Assembly: GCF_010501075.1 (NCBI RefSeq)
Contig: NZ_QVMN01000005.1
Span: 71,714 to 135,713 of the forward strand
DNA length: 64,000 nucleotides
Direction of reading: 5' to 3'
Source: Dysgonomonas sp. 25
Lineage (GTDB): Bacteria; Bacteroidota; Bacteroidia; Bacteroidales; Dysgonomonadaceae
Shown: positions 42,217-49,799 of the stretch, piece after piece
How positions within the stretch are numbered: position 1 is the stretch's first letter
How the letters are laid out: every line of letters starts with the position of its first letter
Program-made: the position numbers and the translations under genes
The notes under the pieces: model-generated
Databases searched by the model: none
Told to the model about the DNA's origin: nothing
What the model saw: only the letters and a program-made list of their open reading frames with translations

Positions 42217-43383
42217 ATGAGTGATAAGAATGCTTATTTTGATGACATCAGGCCTCTTTACGACAGTGAGGTGCGCGAGGCCATACAGACATTGTTAGCT
42301 GACCCCGGCTTTCAGCATGCGGTGGGTTATATCCTGCCGGATGTAGACTGGGAACAATTTTCGGCAGTGATGTCGGGCTATAAAACACGTTCCGAATTTC
42401 AACACGAAATGGTGTTTCAGACGGTGACACTCTTGGCAAGCCGTGTTACGGCAGGCCTCCGTGGCGATAACTGGGAGAATATAGACAAGGATAAATCACA
42501 TGTATTCCTTTCTAACCATCGCGATATTGTGCTGGATGCTTCTTTCCTGAATATCCTTCTTTCGGGCAACGGCTTCGATACGACCGAGATTGCCATCGGC
42601 GACAACCTTCTCATTCATCCGTGGATAGATACGCTTGTGAGGCTCAACAAGAGCTTTATCGTACGCCGTGGAGTTTCGGTGCGGCAGATGCTGATGGTGT
42701 CGAAACATCTGTCCGAATATGTGCACTATGCCATTACGCAGAAGCACGAATCCATCTGGATGGCACAACGCGAAGGGCGCGCCAAAGATGGCAACGACCG
42801 TACGCAAGACAGCCTTTTGAAGATGCTTGCCCTTGCGCCGGAGGATAAATCGTTCATCGAAAGCCTGAAAGAGTTGAACCTCATACCGTTGGCTATATCG
42901 TACGAATTTGATCCGTGCGACTACCTCAAAGCAAGAGAGTTCCAATTGAAGCGCGACAATCCGGATCATAAAAAAATTCCGTGGGATGACCTGATAAGCA
43001 TGGAGACGGGAATGCTCGGGCAGAAGGGACATGTCGTTTTCCGTTTCGGGACATGTATAAATCCCGAATTGGACAAGATTGCCGCAGCCGAGCCGGACAA
43101 GCGTCTGCAGGTGGATATGGTTACGTCATGCATCGATAATCAAATCTACCGCAATTATGAGATATATCCGTGCAATTACATTGCTTACGACTTAGTGGAG
43201 GCGGGCAACCGTTTTGCTGATAAATATACGAAAGAGCAGCAAACTGCTTTCGAACAATACGTTACGGGGCAGATAGCAAAGATAACCGATGTGCCTGACA
43301 AGGATGAGGCGTACTTGCGTACGAAGATATACGAAATGTATTGCAATCCGCTGAAAAACCATCTGGAGGCAACAGGGAAATAG
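42217..43383 (+). CDS. PlsC-like acyltransferase (glycerophosphate acyltransferase family)
   Basis: 388 residues. The acyltransferase site H-x4-D appears as VFLSNHRDIVLDASFLN; block II is KSFIVRRGVSVRQM and block III WMAQREGRAKDGND (E-G-x-x/R-x-x type). The protein is larger than typical PlsC (about 240 residues) and has extra N- and C-terminal segments. The substrate could be lysophosphatidate or a lipid A/ornithine-lipid precursor; this cannot be decided. It is probably membrane-associated. Confidence 0.82.
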   Translation: MSDKNAYFDDIRPLYDSEVREAIQTLLADPGFQHAVGYILPDVDWEQFSAVMSGYKTRSEFQHEMVFQTVTLLASRVTAGLRGDNWENIDKDKSHVFLSNHRDIVLDASFLNILLSGNGFDTTEIAIGDNLLIHPWIDTLVRLNKSFIVRRGVSVRQMLMVSKHLSEYVHYAITQKHESIWMAQREGRAKDGNDRTQDSLLKMLALAPEDKSFIESLKELNLIPLAISYEFDPCDYLKAREFQLKRDNPDHKKIPWDDLISMETGMLGQKGHVVFRFGTCINPELDKIAAAEPDKRLQVDMVTSCIDNQIYRNYEIYPCNYIAYDLVEAGNRFADKYTKEQQTAFEQYVTGQIAKITDVPDKDEAYLRTKIYEMYCNPLKNHLEATGK

Positions 43384-43406
43384 ATAATGTACAGATGATA
43401 TATAAG

Positions 43407-43446
43407 AATGAGGCTGAACCATTGCGGGGTAGCCTCATTTCTATTT
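43407..43446. terminator. Terminator between acyltransferase and tag genes
   Basis: AATGAGGCT (43407-43415) pairs with AGCCTCATT (43431-43439), followed by a T-rich run. It lies between convergent genes. Confidence 0.75.
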
Positions 43447-43454
43447 TGTTGTAG

Positions 43455-44033
43455 CTATATTTTCTTCTCTCGGCACAAACAGCCTTCCAAGTGGTCATTC
43501 ACAAACCCTGCGGCCTGCAAATGGGCATAGCAAATGGTAGAGCCGAAGAATTTGAATCCTCGTTTTTTCATATCCTTGCTCATGGCATCCGATTCGGGCG
43601 ATGTGGCAGGAATCTCGCTTAGCGATTTAAAGTTGTTTACGATTGGTTGCTGTCCGGGGAAGAATGATAGCGTATACTGGTAGAAGCTGCCGAATTCCTT
43701 CTGAATTGCTATAAAGCATCGGGCATTGGTGATGGTGGATGCGATTTTCAGCCGGTTTCTGACAATTCCTTCAAACTGCATCAGCCGGTCGATATCCTCC
43801 GGCGTCATTGCGGCCACTTTCTCAATATCGAAGTTGCAGAAAGCTTCTCTGTATCCTTCGCGCTTGCGAAGAATCGTAATCCATGCTAATCCGGCCTGAG
43901 CGCTTTCGAGCACCAGAAATTCGAATAATGTTTTATCATCGGTGACCAATCGTCCCCATTCTTCGTCGTGATACTTCACATACAAATCGTCCGTTCCGGC
44001 CCAACCACAGCGTTTGTTTATAATGCTTTCCAT
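43455..44033 (-). CDS. tag: DNA-3-methyladenine glycosylase I
   Basis: 192-residue base-excision repair enzyme. Tag signatures are CGWAGTDDLYVKYHDEEWGR near the start and FEFLVLESAQAGLAWITILR. The zinc ligands of the Tag zinc-snap (N-terminal Cys and C-terminal His/Cys) appear as CGWAG and CYAHLQAAGFVNDHLEGC. I use the ATG at 44033 (MESIINKRCGWAG), since the 18 extra residues in the longer frame do not belong to the family. Confidence 0.93.
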   Translation of the reverse strand: MESIINKRCGWAGTDDLYVKYHDEEWGRLVTDDKTLFEFLVLESAQAGLAWITILRKREGYREAFCNFDIEKVAAMTPEDIDRLMQFEGIVRNRLKIASTITNARCFIAIQKEFGSFYQYTLSFFPGQQPIVNNFKSLSEIPATSPESDAMSKDMKKRGFKFFGSTICYAHLQAAGFVNDHLEGCLCREKKI

Positions 44034-44076
44034 ACTGATCTGGTATTTATTGTTTTTTTGGAAGTGATGAATACAC

Positions 44077-44112
44077 AAAGAGGCCATCTAAGCATTTTTA
44101 GACAGCCTCTTT
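44077..44112. terminator. Hairpin between the Lrp-type gene and tag
   Basis: AAAGAGGC (44077-44084) pairs with GCCTCTTT (44105-44112) with an inner TCTAA/TTAGA stem. It lies just after the Lrp-type gene stop on the minus strand. Confidence 0.7.
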
Positions 44113-44139
44113 GTTTTATACATTTAGTCTGCGGGGAGC

Positions 44140-44604
44140 TTACTCTCCTTTGACAATCGGTATCTGGCGTTTCACACCTTGGCTGAGCGAAATCATCGTT
44201 TCGGTAGCCACTACACCCGGTATATCCTGAATCTTGTTGTTCAGCAAATCCATGAGGTGTTCGTTGTCGCGGGCATATAGTTTTACCAGAATGGTATAAG
44301 GCCCTGTTGTAAAGTGAGACTCTACAATTTCAGGAATCTTGTCCAGTTCGGGTATCACTTCTTTATACATCGAGCCTCTTTCGAGTTTTATCCCGATATA
44401 AGTGCAAGTGTTATAGCCCAATACCTTAGGGTTGATGAAATATCCCGAGCCCACAATTACGTTCATCTCTATCATCCGTTGCACGCGCTGATGGATAGCT
44501 GCGCGCGATACGCCACACTCAAGCGCTACGTCTTTGAAAGGGATGCGTGCGTTCTGTGAGATTATCTCAAGAATTTTCTTGTCAAGTTTATCAATTTTCT
44601 GCAT
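44140..44604 (-). CDS. Lrp/AsnC family transcriptional regulator
   Basis: 154 residues. The N-terminal helix-turn-helix is IDKLDKKILEIISQNARIPF followed by VALECGVSRAAIHQRVQRM. The C-terminal RAM (ligand-sensing) domain is VESHFTTGPYTILVKLYARD. Such proteins are dimeric or octameric regulators that respond to amino acids. The target genes cannot be named from the sequence; it stands alone between hairpins or gaps. Confidence 0.93.
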   Translation of the reverse strand: MQKIDKLDKKILEIISQNARIPFKDVALECGVSRAAIHQRVQRMIEMNVIVGSGYFINPKVLGYNTCTYIGIKLERGSMYKEVIPELDKIPEIVESHFTTGPYTILVKLYARDNEHLMDLLNNKIQDIPGVVATETMISLSQGVKRQIPIVKGE

Positions 44605-44724
44605 AACTTACAGTTTTTCTGTTATTATGAATCAAATATAATATTTTATTTGAAAAAAACCTCTATATGGCTCCGAAAAATAAATATTATATATCAAAAT
44701 AACAGATGTAAGGGTATTATTCCT

Positions 44725-45744
44725 TTAGTTTATTTTCAATAACTCTATTTCGAATATCAATGTCGAGTTGCCCGGTATACGTGCATTTCCGTGAGAGCCG
44801 TATGCCAATTCCGAAGGAATATACAATTCCCATTTAGAACCTTCTGGCATCAATTGCAAAGCTTCCGTCCAACCTTTGATTACCTGCGTAACGCCGAATG
44901 TAGCCGGATTGTCGGCATTTTCGGCACTGTCGAATACGCTTCCGTCGAGGAGTGTACCTTTATACAACACGCTCACCCGGTCGGTCGATTTCGGTTTTGC
45001 GCCGTTTCCTTGTGTCAGCACTTTATATTGCAATCCGCTCGGGAGTGTCACAACGCCGCTTTTTTTAGCATTCTCGGCAAGGAAAACTTTTTCTTCTTCC
45101 GCACGTTTCACCGCCTGAGCTTGTCTTTCGGCTTCTTCTGCTTCTCTTTTCGCAGCTTGTGCTTTTTGAAGCTTATCCATTTTAGAGTTCATATAAATAG
45201 GAGCATTCGGCATAGCAGGTTTTGCATGTGTCATACCTGTTGCCACACCCGATGCAATCAGCTCTCTGCTGAGTTTGCCTTCGGGAGTACCCTCGAATAG
45301 CTGATCTTCCAGACGTGGCAGCATTTGATCTGCAATCTGCTTACCTATGGCTACCCCTTGAACATATGGTTCTTTTGCTTTGTTGTCATCCAGTCCTTCA
45401 TGTAATCCGCGAATAAATTCGGCAACATTTTTGCGTCCGGCAATCTGTGCAGAATCCACCGCAGCTTCCATTTGTTTCTGTAGCTTAGCTTTAGCGGCCT
45501 CATCCTTTTCGTTTGCGATTTTGTACAAGTATGGACTTTTTACCGCATTCGTATCGGCTACGATGCCTGCTCTTTTCAGGTAGTCACCCAATCCCGATTC
45601 GTAGAGGTTGACCCCATAAGCGTAAGACAATGAATCGCTTTCTGTAGCCAGTGAAGGGCGTGTAGAAACCGCGTTTTCGCACGATGTGAATAGTGCTCCG
45701 GCCGAAATAAGTACGCCAAGTGAAAAAATACAAAGTTTCTTCAT
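44725..45744 (-). CDS. FKBP-type peptidyl-prolyl isomerase lipoprotein
   Basis: 339 residues: signal MKKLCIFSLGVLISAGALFT followed by the lipobox SCEN. An N-terminal FKBP dimerisation-like region (SLSYAYGVNLYESGLG, helical and charged up to about residue 225) precedes a C-terminal FKBP domain (PSGLQYKVLTQGNGAKPKST, TLLDGSVFDSAENADNPATF, VIKGWTEALQLMPEGSKWEL). This is the Mip/FkpA layout. It is probably a periplasmic folding helper. The ATG at 45744 is preferred over one three codons upstream. The second FKBP gene lies just upstream in the same direction. Confidence 0.9.
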   Translation of the reverse strand: MKKLCIFSLGVLISAGALFTSCENAVSTRPSLATESDSLSYAYGVNLYESGLGDYLKRAGIVADTNAVKSPYLYKIANEKDEAAKAKLQKQMEAAVDSAQIAGRKNVAEFIRGLHEGLDDNKAKEPYVQGVAIGKQIADQMLPRLEDQLFEGTPEGKLSRELIASGVATGMTHAKPAMPNAPIYMNSKMDKLQKAQAAKREAEEAERQAQAVKRAEEEKVFLAENAKKSGVVTLPSGLQYKVLTQGNGAKPKSTDRVSVLYKGTLLDGSVFDSAENADNPATFGVTQVIKGWTEALQLMPEGSKWELYIPSELAYGSHGNARIPGNSTLIFEIELLKIN

Positions 45745-45785
45745 TTTTCTCAATGTTTTTTACGTTGTTATATTAAATTGTTTAG

Positions 45786-46370
45786 TTACACAATCTCTAT
45801 TAATTCTACTTCGAAAATGAGCGTCGAATTAGGTTCGATGGAATTGCCTGCACCCTGTGTGCCGTATGCCAGTTCCGAAGGGATGAATAGTTTCCATTTA
45901 GAGCCGACAGGCATCAGCTGTAGGGCTTCTGTCCATCCTTTGATAACCTGCGTAACGCCGAATTGGGCAGGTGTTCCGCGTTGGATAGAGCTGTCGAATA
46001 CGTGTCCGTCTATCAATGTACCTTCGTAATGCACTTTTACCGTATCGGTAGCAGCAGGGATTTTACCTTCTCCTTTTTGCAGAATCAGGTATTGCAATCC
46101 GCTTGGCAGTGTCACAACTCCGGGTTTGTTCTTGTTGATTTCGAGGAATTCTTCTCCGGCAAGCTTATTGATTTTCAACCGTTCGTCTTGCAACTGCCCG
46201 AAGAAATCGTTCAGTACCTGTTGTGCTTCGTCGTATTCTAATTCGGGCTTTTGACCTTCCAATACCGCCGAAATAGCATCTGTAAACGATTTGACGTCTA
46301 ACTTATTAATACCCGATGCTTTGAAGTTGTTACCAATGCTTAGTCCTAATGCATAACTGATTTTATCCAT
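45786..46370 (-). CDS. FKBP-type peptidyl-prolyl isomerase (no signal peptide)
   Basis: 194 residues. It has the same two-part layout as the neighbouring lipoprotein, with a short dimerisation region (MDKISYALGLSIGNNFKASG) and the FKBP domain (PSGLQYLILQKGEGKIPAAT, TLIDGHVFDSSIQRGTPAQF, SELAYGTQGAGNSIEPNSTL). No signal sequence is seen from the ATG at 46370, so it may be cytoplasmic. The longer frame (to 46439) overlaps the promoter and is rejected. The two FKBP genes are a tandem paralogue pair. Confidence 0.9.
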   Translation of the reverse strand: MDKISYALGLSIGNNFKASGINKLDVKSFTDAISAVLEGQKPELEYDEAQQVLNDFFGQLQDERLKINKLAGEEFLEINKNKPGVVTLPSGLQYLILQKGEGKIPAATDTVKVHYEGTLIDGHVFDSSIQRGTPAQFGVTQVIKGWTEALQLMPVGSKWKLFIPSELAYGTQGAGNSIEPNSTLIFEVELIEIV

Positions 46371-46409
46371 AGTTGCTTTTTCTTGTTTTTTGATTGTTTT
46401 CGAATTGCA

Positions 46410-46417
46410 CAAAAGTA
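46410..46417 (-). promoter_or_regulatory. -7 promoter box for the FKBP pair
   Basis: TACTTTTG on the minus strand fits TAnnTTTG, about 40 nt before the start at 46370. Confidence 0.4.
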
Positions 46418-46460
46418 ATTCTTTTCGCTTGAATAACACTGTTTTTAGCCTCGAAAAAAC

Positions 46461-46468
46461 TATATTTG
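46461..46468 (+). promoter_or_regulatory. -7 promoter box for the sirtuin gene
   Basis: TATATTTG fits TAnnTTTG, 30 nt before the ATG at 46499. It overlaps the start of a longer frame, which supports the shorter reading. Confidence 0.5.
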
Positions 46469-46498
46469 TATCATACGTACCATTTAAAAAGTGTAAAA

Positions 46499-47191
46499 AT
46501 GAAACATGTTGTCGTACTTACCGGTGCCGGCATGAGTGCCGAAAGCGGAATTGCCACTTTCCGGGATTCGGGAGGATTGTGGGAGCAGTATAAGATAGAA
46601 GATGTTGCGACGCCCGAAGGGTTTGCCCGTAATCCGCAATTAGTGCTCGATTTTTACAATCAGCGGCGAAAGGACGCTTTCGTTGCCCGCCCCAACGAGG
46701 GGCATATAGGGCTTGCACAGATGGAGGCGGAGTATAAAATGAGCATCATCACGCAGAATGTGGATGACTTGCACGAACGTGCCGGAAGCAGCCGCGTATT
46801 GCATTTGCATGGCGAACTGGCAAAGGTGCGCTCGACCGCTAATCCGGGCTTAATTTACGAGTTGACGCCCGATAAGGCGGAAATCCATCTGGGAGATAAG
46901 GCCGAGGACGGTTCGCAGTTGCGTCCGCATATTGTCTGGTTCGGCGAGGCTGTGCCGATGATAGAGGAAGCGATGAACATAGTGCAGACGGCCGACATTC
47001 TGGTGGTGATAGGCACTTCGCTGAATGTTTATCCGGCGGCGGGATTGCTGCAATATGCTCCTACGCGTACGCCTGTGTACCTGATAGACCCGAATGAGGT
47101 GAGGACTTCGCAGTCTTACGTGCATTTTATTCGCAAGGGGGCGTCGGAAGGGGTGCGCGAGCTAAGGCGGTTGCTGCGGAATGCGTTGTGA
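46499..47191 (+). CDS. Sir2 family NAD-dependent protein deacylase, cysteine-free
   Basis: 230 residues. NAD-binding motifs are VLTGAGMSAESGIATFRDSG and ITQNVDDLHERAGSS, the catalytic His is in LHLHGELAKVR (His104), and GTSLNVYPAAGLL follows. The Tyr53-x-x-Arg56 pair (DFYNQRRKD) is the signature of class III sirtuins that remove succinyl or malonyl groups. The protein contains no cysteine at all, so the usual Cys4 zinc ribbon is missing. The start at 46499 is chosen because the frame upstream covers the promoter. Confidence 0.9.
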   Translation: MKHVVVLTGAGMSAESGIATFRDSGGLWEQYKIEDVATPEGFARNPQLVLDFYNQRRKDAFVARPNEGHIGLAQMEAEYKMSIITQNVDDLHERAGSSRVLHLHGELAKVRSTANPGLIYELTPDKAEIHLGDKAEDGSQLRPHIVWFGEAVPMIEEAMNIVQTADILVVIGTSLNVYPAAGLLQYAPTRTPVYLIDPNEVRTSQSYVHFIRKGASEGVRELRRLLRNAL

Positions 47192-47306
47192 GGGAGATGG
47201 TGCAATAGGCTGACTTTGTCATATGGAGTAAAACGAACTATTCCCCTCTCCGCTAAATTGTCGGCCTTTTTGCAGATTCATTTTGGCTATTTAGGCAAAA
47301 CGACTT

Positions 47307-47314
47307 ACCTTTGT
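47307..47314 (+). promoter_or_regulatory. -7 promoter box for the Imm11-like gene
   Basis: TACCTTTG fits TAnnTTTG, 40 nt before the ATG at 47355. Confidence 0.5.
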
Positions 47315-47354
47315 CCGAGTTGAAGACGAACAATGCTTTTTTTAGGAATAACTT

Positions 47355-47933
47355 ATGGAAACAAATTTATTGTATTATATTATACAACCGGAAGACAGTA
47401 ATTTTTATCCGCGGTTGAGGGCCGAAAAGAATGAAGATTATGAGTACGAAAATGCCTTTATCGAGAAAGCCGGAACAATCGAATATTCATTGGACAAACC
47501 CGCACCCAATCAGCCGATAATGGTTGATTATCACGCATCGCCTTATTCCGTATTTTCGGATAAAGTGGCCGATGTGCTGAAAGCGATGAAGATAGCAGGT
47601 ACGCAGCTGATTCCTGCCAAAGTCGTCTGGGAAGACGGCACAGAATTTGCGCATTACAGGCTTCTGAATGTTTATAACATCCTGTCCGTTTTGGATATGG
47701 ATAAGTCGCATTACAGGTGGCACAGAGCCTCCAAAGTGGCCAATCCTCTCTTGGATATCGTGCTGAAGGAAGATTGCCTTTCTGCCATACCACTCGAAAA
47801 GCGGCTTATTTTCCGTCTTGCCGAAAACTCTACATTCGAACTCTATCACCAATCGGTAGTCGATGCCATCCGCGCAACGAAGCCCGACGGAATAGAATTT
47901 ATCAAGGTAGAGGACTGGGACTACAGGCCATAA
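47355..47933 (+). CDS. Imm11/DUF1629-like protein (possible orphan immunity protein)
   Basis: 192 residues without signal peptide or membrane segment. The central part (YSVFSDKVADVLKAMKIAGT) and the C-terminal part (HRASKVANPLLDIVLKEDCL, LEKRLIFRLAENSTFELYHQ) resemble the DUF1629/Imm11 family of immunity proteins of polymorphic toxins. My family call is from memory of the pattern and is moderate. No toxin, Rhs or T6SS gene is next to it. It has its own promoter and terminator. Confidence 0.6.
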   Translation: METNLLYYIIQPEDSNFYPRLRAEKNEDYEYENAFIEKAGTIEYSLDKPAPNQPIMVDYHASPYSVFSDKVADVLKAMKIAGTQLIPAKVVWEDGTEFAHYRLLNVYNILSVLDMDKSHYRWHRASKVANPLLDIVLKEDCLSAIPLEKRLIFRLAENSTFELYHQSVVDAIRATKPDGIEFIKVEDWDYRP

Positions 47934-47936
47934 AAA

Positions 47937-47970
47937 AAAATCTCCGGCCCGCCGGCAAGAGATTTTAATT
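47937..47970 (+). terminator. Terminator after the Imm11-like gene
   Basis: AAAATCTC (47937-47944) pairs with GAGATTTT (47959-47966) around a GC-rich core (CGGCCCGCCGGC). Confidence 0.75.
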
Positions 47971-48023
47971 GTTTGCGCTAATTTGTTCAAACTTAAACTA
48001 ATTAACATGAGTTATGAAAAAAG

Positions 48024-48143
48024 CTATTTGCCATTGCAAACAGTATCGTCGTCATCTAACACCTCGGCGTGTCTGCAAGAGAAAAACAGCGCTGCTGCAT
48101 AGATGATATATCCTATTATTGCTATTATATATTTTGCTTCCAT
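48024..48143 (-). CDS. Possible 39-residue membrane peptide
   Basis: MEAKYIIAIIGYIIYAAALF followed by FSC and an acidic tail (EVLDDDDT). One hydrophobic helix or lipoprotein-type signal is visible, and a purine-rich stretch (AAGAAGAAGAAAA) precedes the ATG at 48143. There is no family match that I know. It could be a real small protein or a chance frame. Confidence 0.35.
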   Translation of the reverse strand: MEAKYIIAIIGYIIYAAALFFSCRHAEVLDDDDTVCNGK

Positions 48144-48383
48144 TTTTCTTCTTCTTTGTGTTCTTGTTACACATTGTATATCAAAGTTACGTAATTCTCT
48201 GTGAAACAACAAGAAAAGTAGGTCTTATTTAGGATTAATTGACGTGCTTTAGGATATATGTGTATATTTTACACAAAAGAATCTTTCTATACTGAATTTA
48301 TGTTTATAAATCGGAAAGAAAAAAAATGCTTATATTTATAAACGATATTTACATACACACACCGAATTTATACTTAATACATC

Positions 48384-49541
48384 ATGAAAAGCCCGTTGCT
48401 GATAGCTTTATTAATGCTGCTGCCACTCCTCGTCCCGGCGCAAAGCGAAGGTATGCCCTATACGGTAGAAGGTAAGAAGAAAGACGATGGCTATTTTTAC
48501 CTCTATGCAAAGAGGAAGAAAAGCAAAACTATCGAGCTCGATAAATTAGGCTTACCTGCGAGAAAAGTAAGTAGCAATCTTCTGCAACAGCCCCTTCCCG
48601 AACGCATGGAATTGGAAGAGAATATGTGGGCACCGCCGATACAATACGATCTGATTGGTTATTATAGTCAGGATAGTGTGATATATGCGCTGGTCGCTTT
48701 TGCCGGGGAGATTGCATTGTATGAGTTCCAAGTCGGGAAAAACAACGTAAAAGATAAAAAGACTTATTTTGTCGACCACCATCATTTGATTTCCCAAGCG
48801 AATGGGGCAGGGGTAGCGTATAGTAGCAAGATGGAAAGAATAGACGACACCTTGTATCTATATATCAATGGCGGGCAGCTGTATGGCGGAAAGGTAGATG
48901 CCCTATACACATTCGGTCTGTTGCCGGAAGACGAAAAACAGCTATATAAAGTCATAATCGGCGAACCTCGCCGACGGATATGGATGTATCATGTAGCAGA
49001 AAAGGATAGAAACTACTACAAGCAAGAAAAAGGAGAGCTGGCATGGTATGAACAGAAAATAGAAGACGAAAAACGGAAGAAAAAAAAGAAGTCGTTGGAA
49101 GAAAGCCTGTCGCGGAAAAAGGAATGGGTGTCTGTTGTCGAAGAACATTTAGCTCAGCCATACTATTATCTGGAAGTGAGCAATGACAAAGAAGAACGGG
49201 AAGTCGAAAAACGACGGTGGCTGCATAATCGTCTCACACCTTACAATCCTTTTGATGGGTGCGACTTTAGTCTTTCCGTCGATAATCCGTTCGATTTCGA
49301 TAGCATCCGTCCCTATCTGAAAGAAGTATTAGCCTATGCCGAAAGTATCTATGACGCCGAACCGATAACTTATTTTCTGCTTGGCAACCGCTCGGAAATC
49401 GGATTCTTCTACAAACACAATGGCGAACTGAAACTGCTGAAATACCATCTGGGGCAGCAGGAATGGCATCTGCTCGATTACACGCAGGAAGTCTCCCAAC
49501 CCCGTCAATTGTGGTTCAAAGCGAGTGATAAGAAAAAATAA
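48384..49541 (+). CDS. Exported protein of unknown function
   Basis: 385 residues: signal peptide MKSPLLIALLMLLPLLVPAQ, then a soluble protein with a lysine/glutamate-rich helix in the middle (about 215-255; EDEKRKKKKKSLEESLSRKK). The N-terminal part is beta-rich (EGMPYTVEGKKKDDGYFYLY). I do not recognise a family. It is followed 7 nt later by a short lipoprotein frame and then by PBP1A, so an envelope-related role is possible. Confidence 0.7.
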   Translation: MKSPLLIALLMLLPLLVPAQSEGMPYTVEGKKKDDGYFYLYAKRKKSKTIELDKLGLPARKVSSNLLQQPLPERMELEENMWAPPIQYDLIGYYSQDSVIYALVAFAGEIALYEFQVGKNNVKDKKTYFVDHHHLISQANGAGVAYSSKMERIDDTLYLYINGGQLYGGKVDALYTFGLLPEDEKQLYKVIIGEPRRRIWMYHVAEKDRNYYKQEKGELAWYEQKIEDEKRKKKKKSLEESLSRKKEWVSVVEEHLAQPYYYLEVSNDKEEREVEKRRWLHNRLTPYNPFDGCDFSLSVDNPFDFDSIRPYLKEVLAYAESIYDAEPITYFLLGNRSEIGFFYKHNGELKLLKYHLGQQEWHLLDYTQEVSQPRQLWFKASDKKK

Positions 49542-49548
49542 ATGCCGA

Positions 49549-49728
49549 ATGAAAACGATAATATATATACTCCTTTTTGCAGTGATTGCCTTGCAGGCAT
49601 CCTGCTCGGGGAAAGAAGAACCCGAAATGCATACCAAGCTGCACTATATCATCACAGGCGACGAAAAGGACGATGCCTTTCTCTCCCTCTTATTAAGGTA
49701 TTTAAAGTTTTTTATTATAGAACATTAA
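49549..49728 (+). CDS. Short lipoprotein, possibly truncated
   Basis: 59 residues: signal MKTIIYILLFAVIALQA and the lipobox ASC, then a hydrophilic stretch (SGKEEPEMHTKLHYIITGDE). It ends with an unusual hydrophobic tail (LSLLLRYLKFFIIEH), as if the original coding sequence had been cut and the frame ran into intergenic DNA. The start is 7 nt after the preceding gene. Confidence 0.5.
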   Translation: MKTIIYILLFAVIALQASCSGKEEPEMHTKLHYIITGDEKDDAFLSLLLRYLKFFIIEH

Positions 49729-49739
49729 AACGTTTTATT

Positions 49740-49747
49740 TAAATTTG
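49740..49747 (+). promoter_or_regulatory. -7 promoter box for PBP1A
   Basis: TAAATTTG fits TAnnTTTG, 53 nt before the ATG at 49800. Confidence 0.5.
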
Positions 49748-49799
49748 CAGATTATACAATAATCCATGCCTGAGAATTATCTCGCCACAAAGCTATAAT

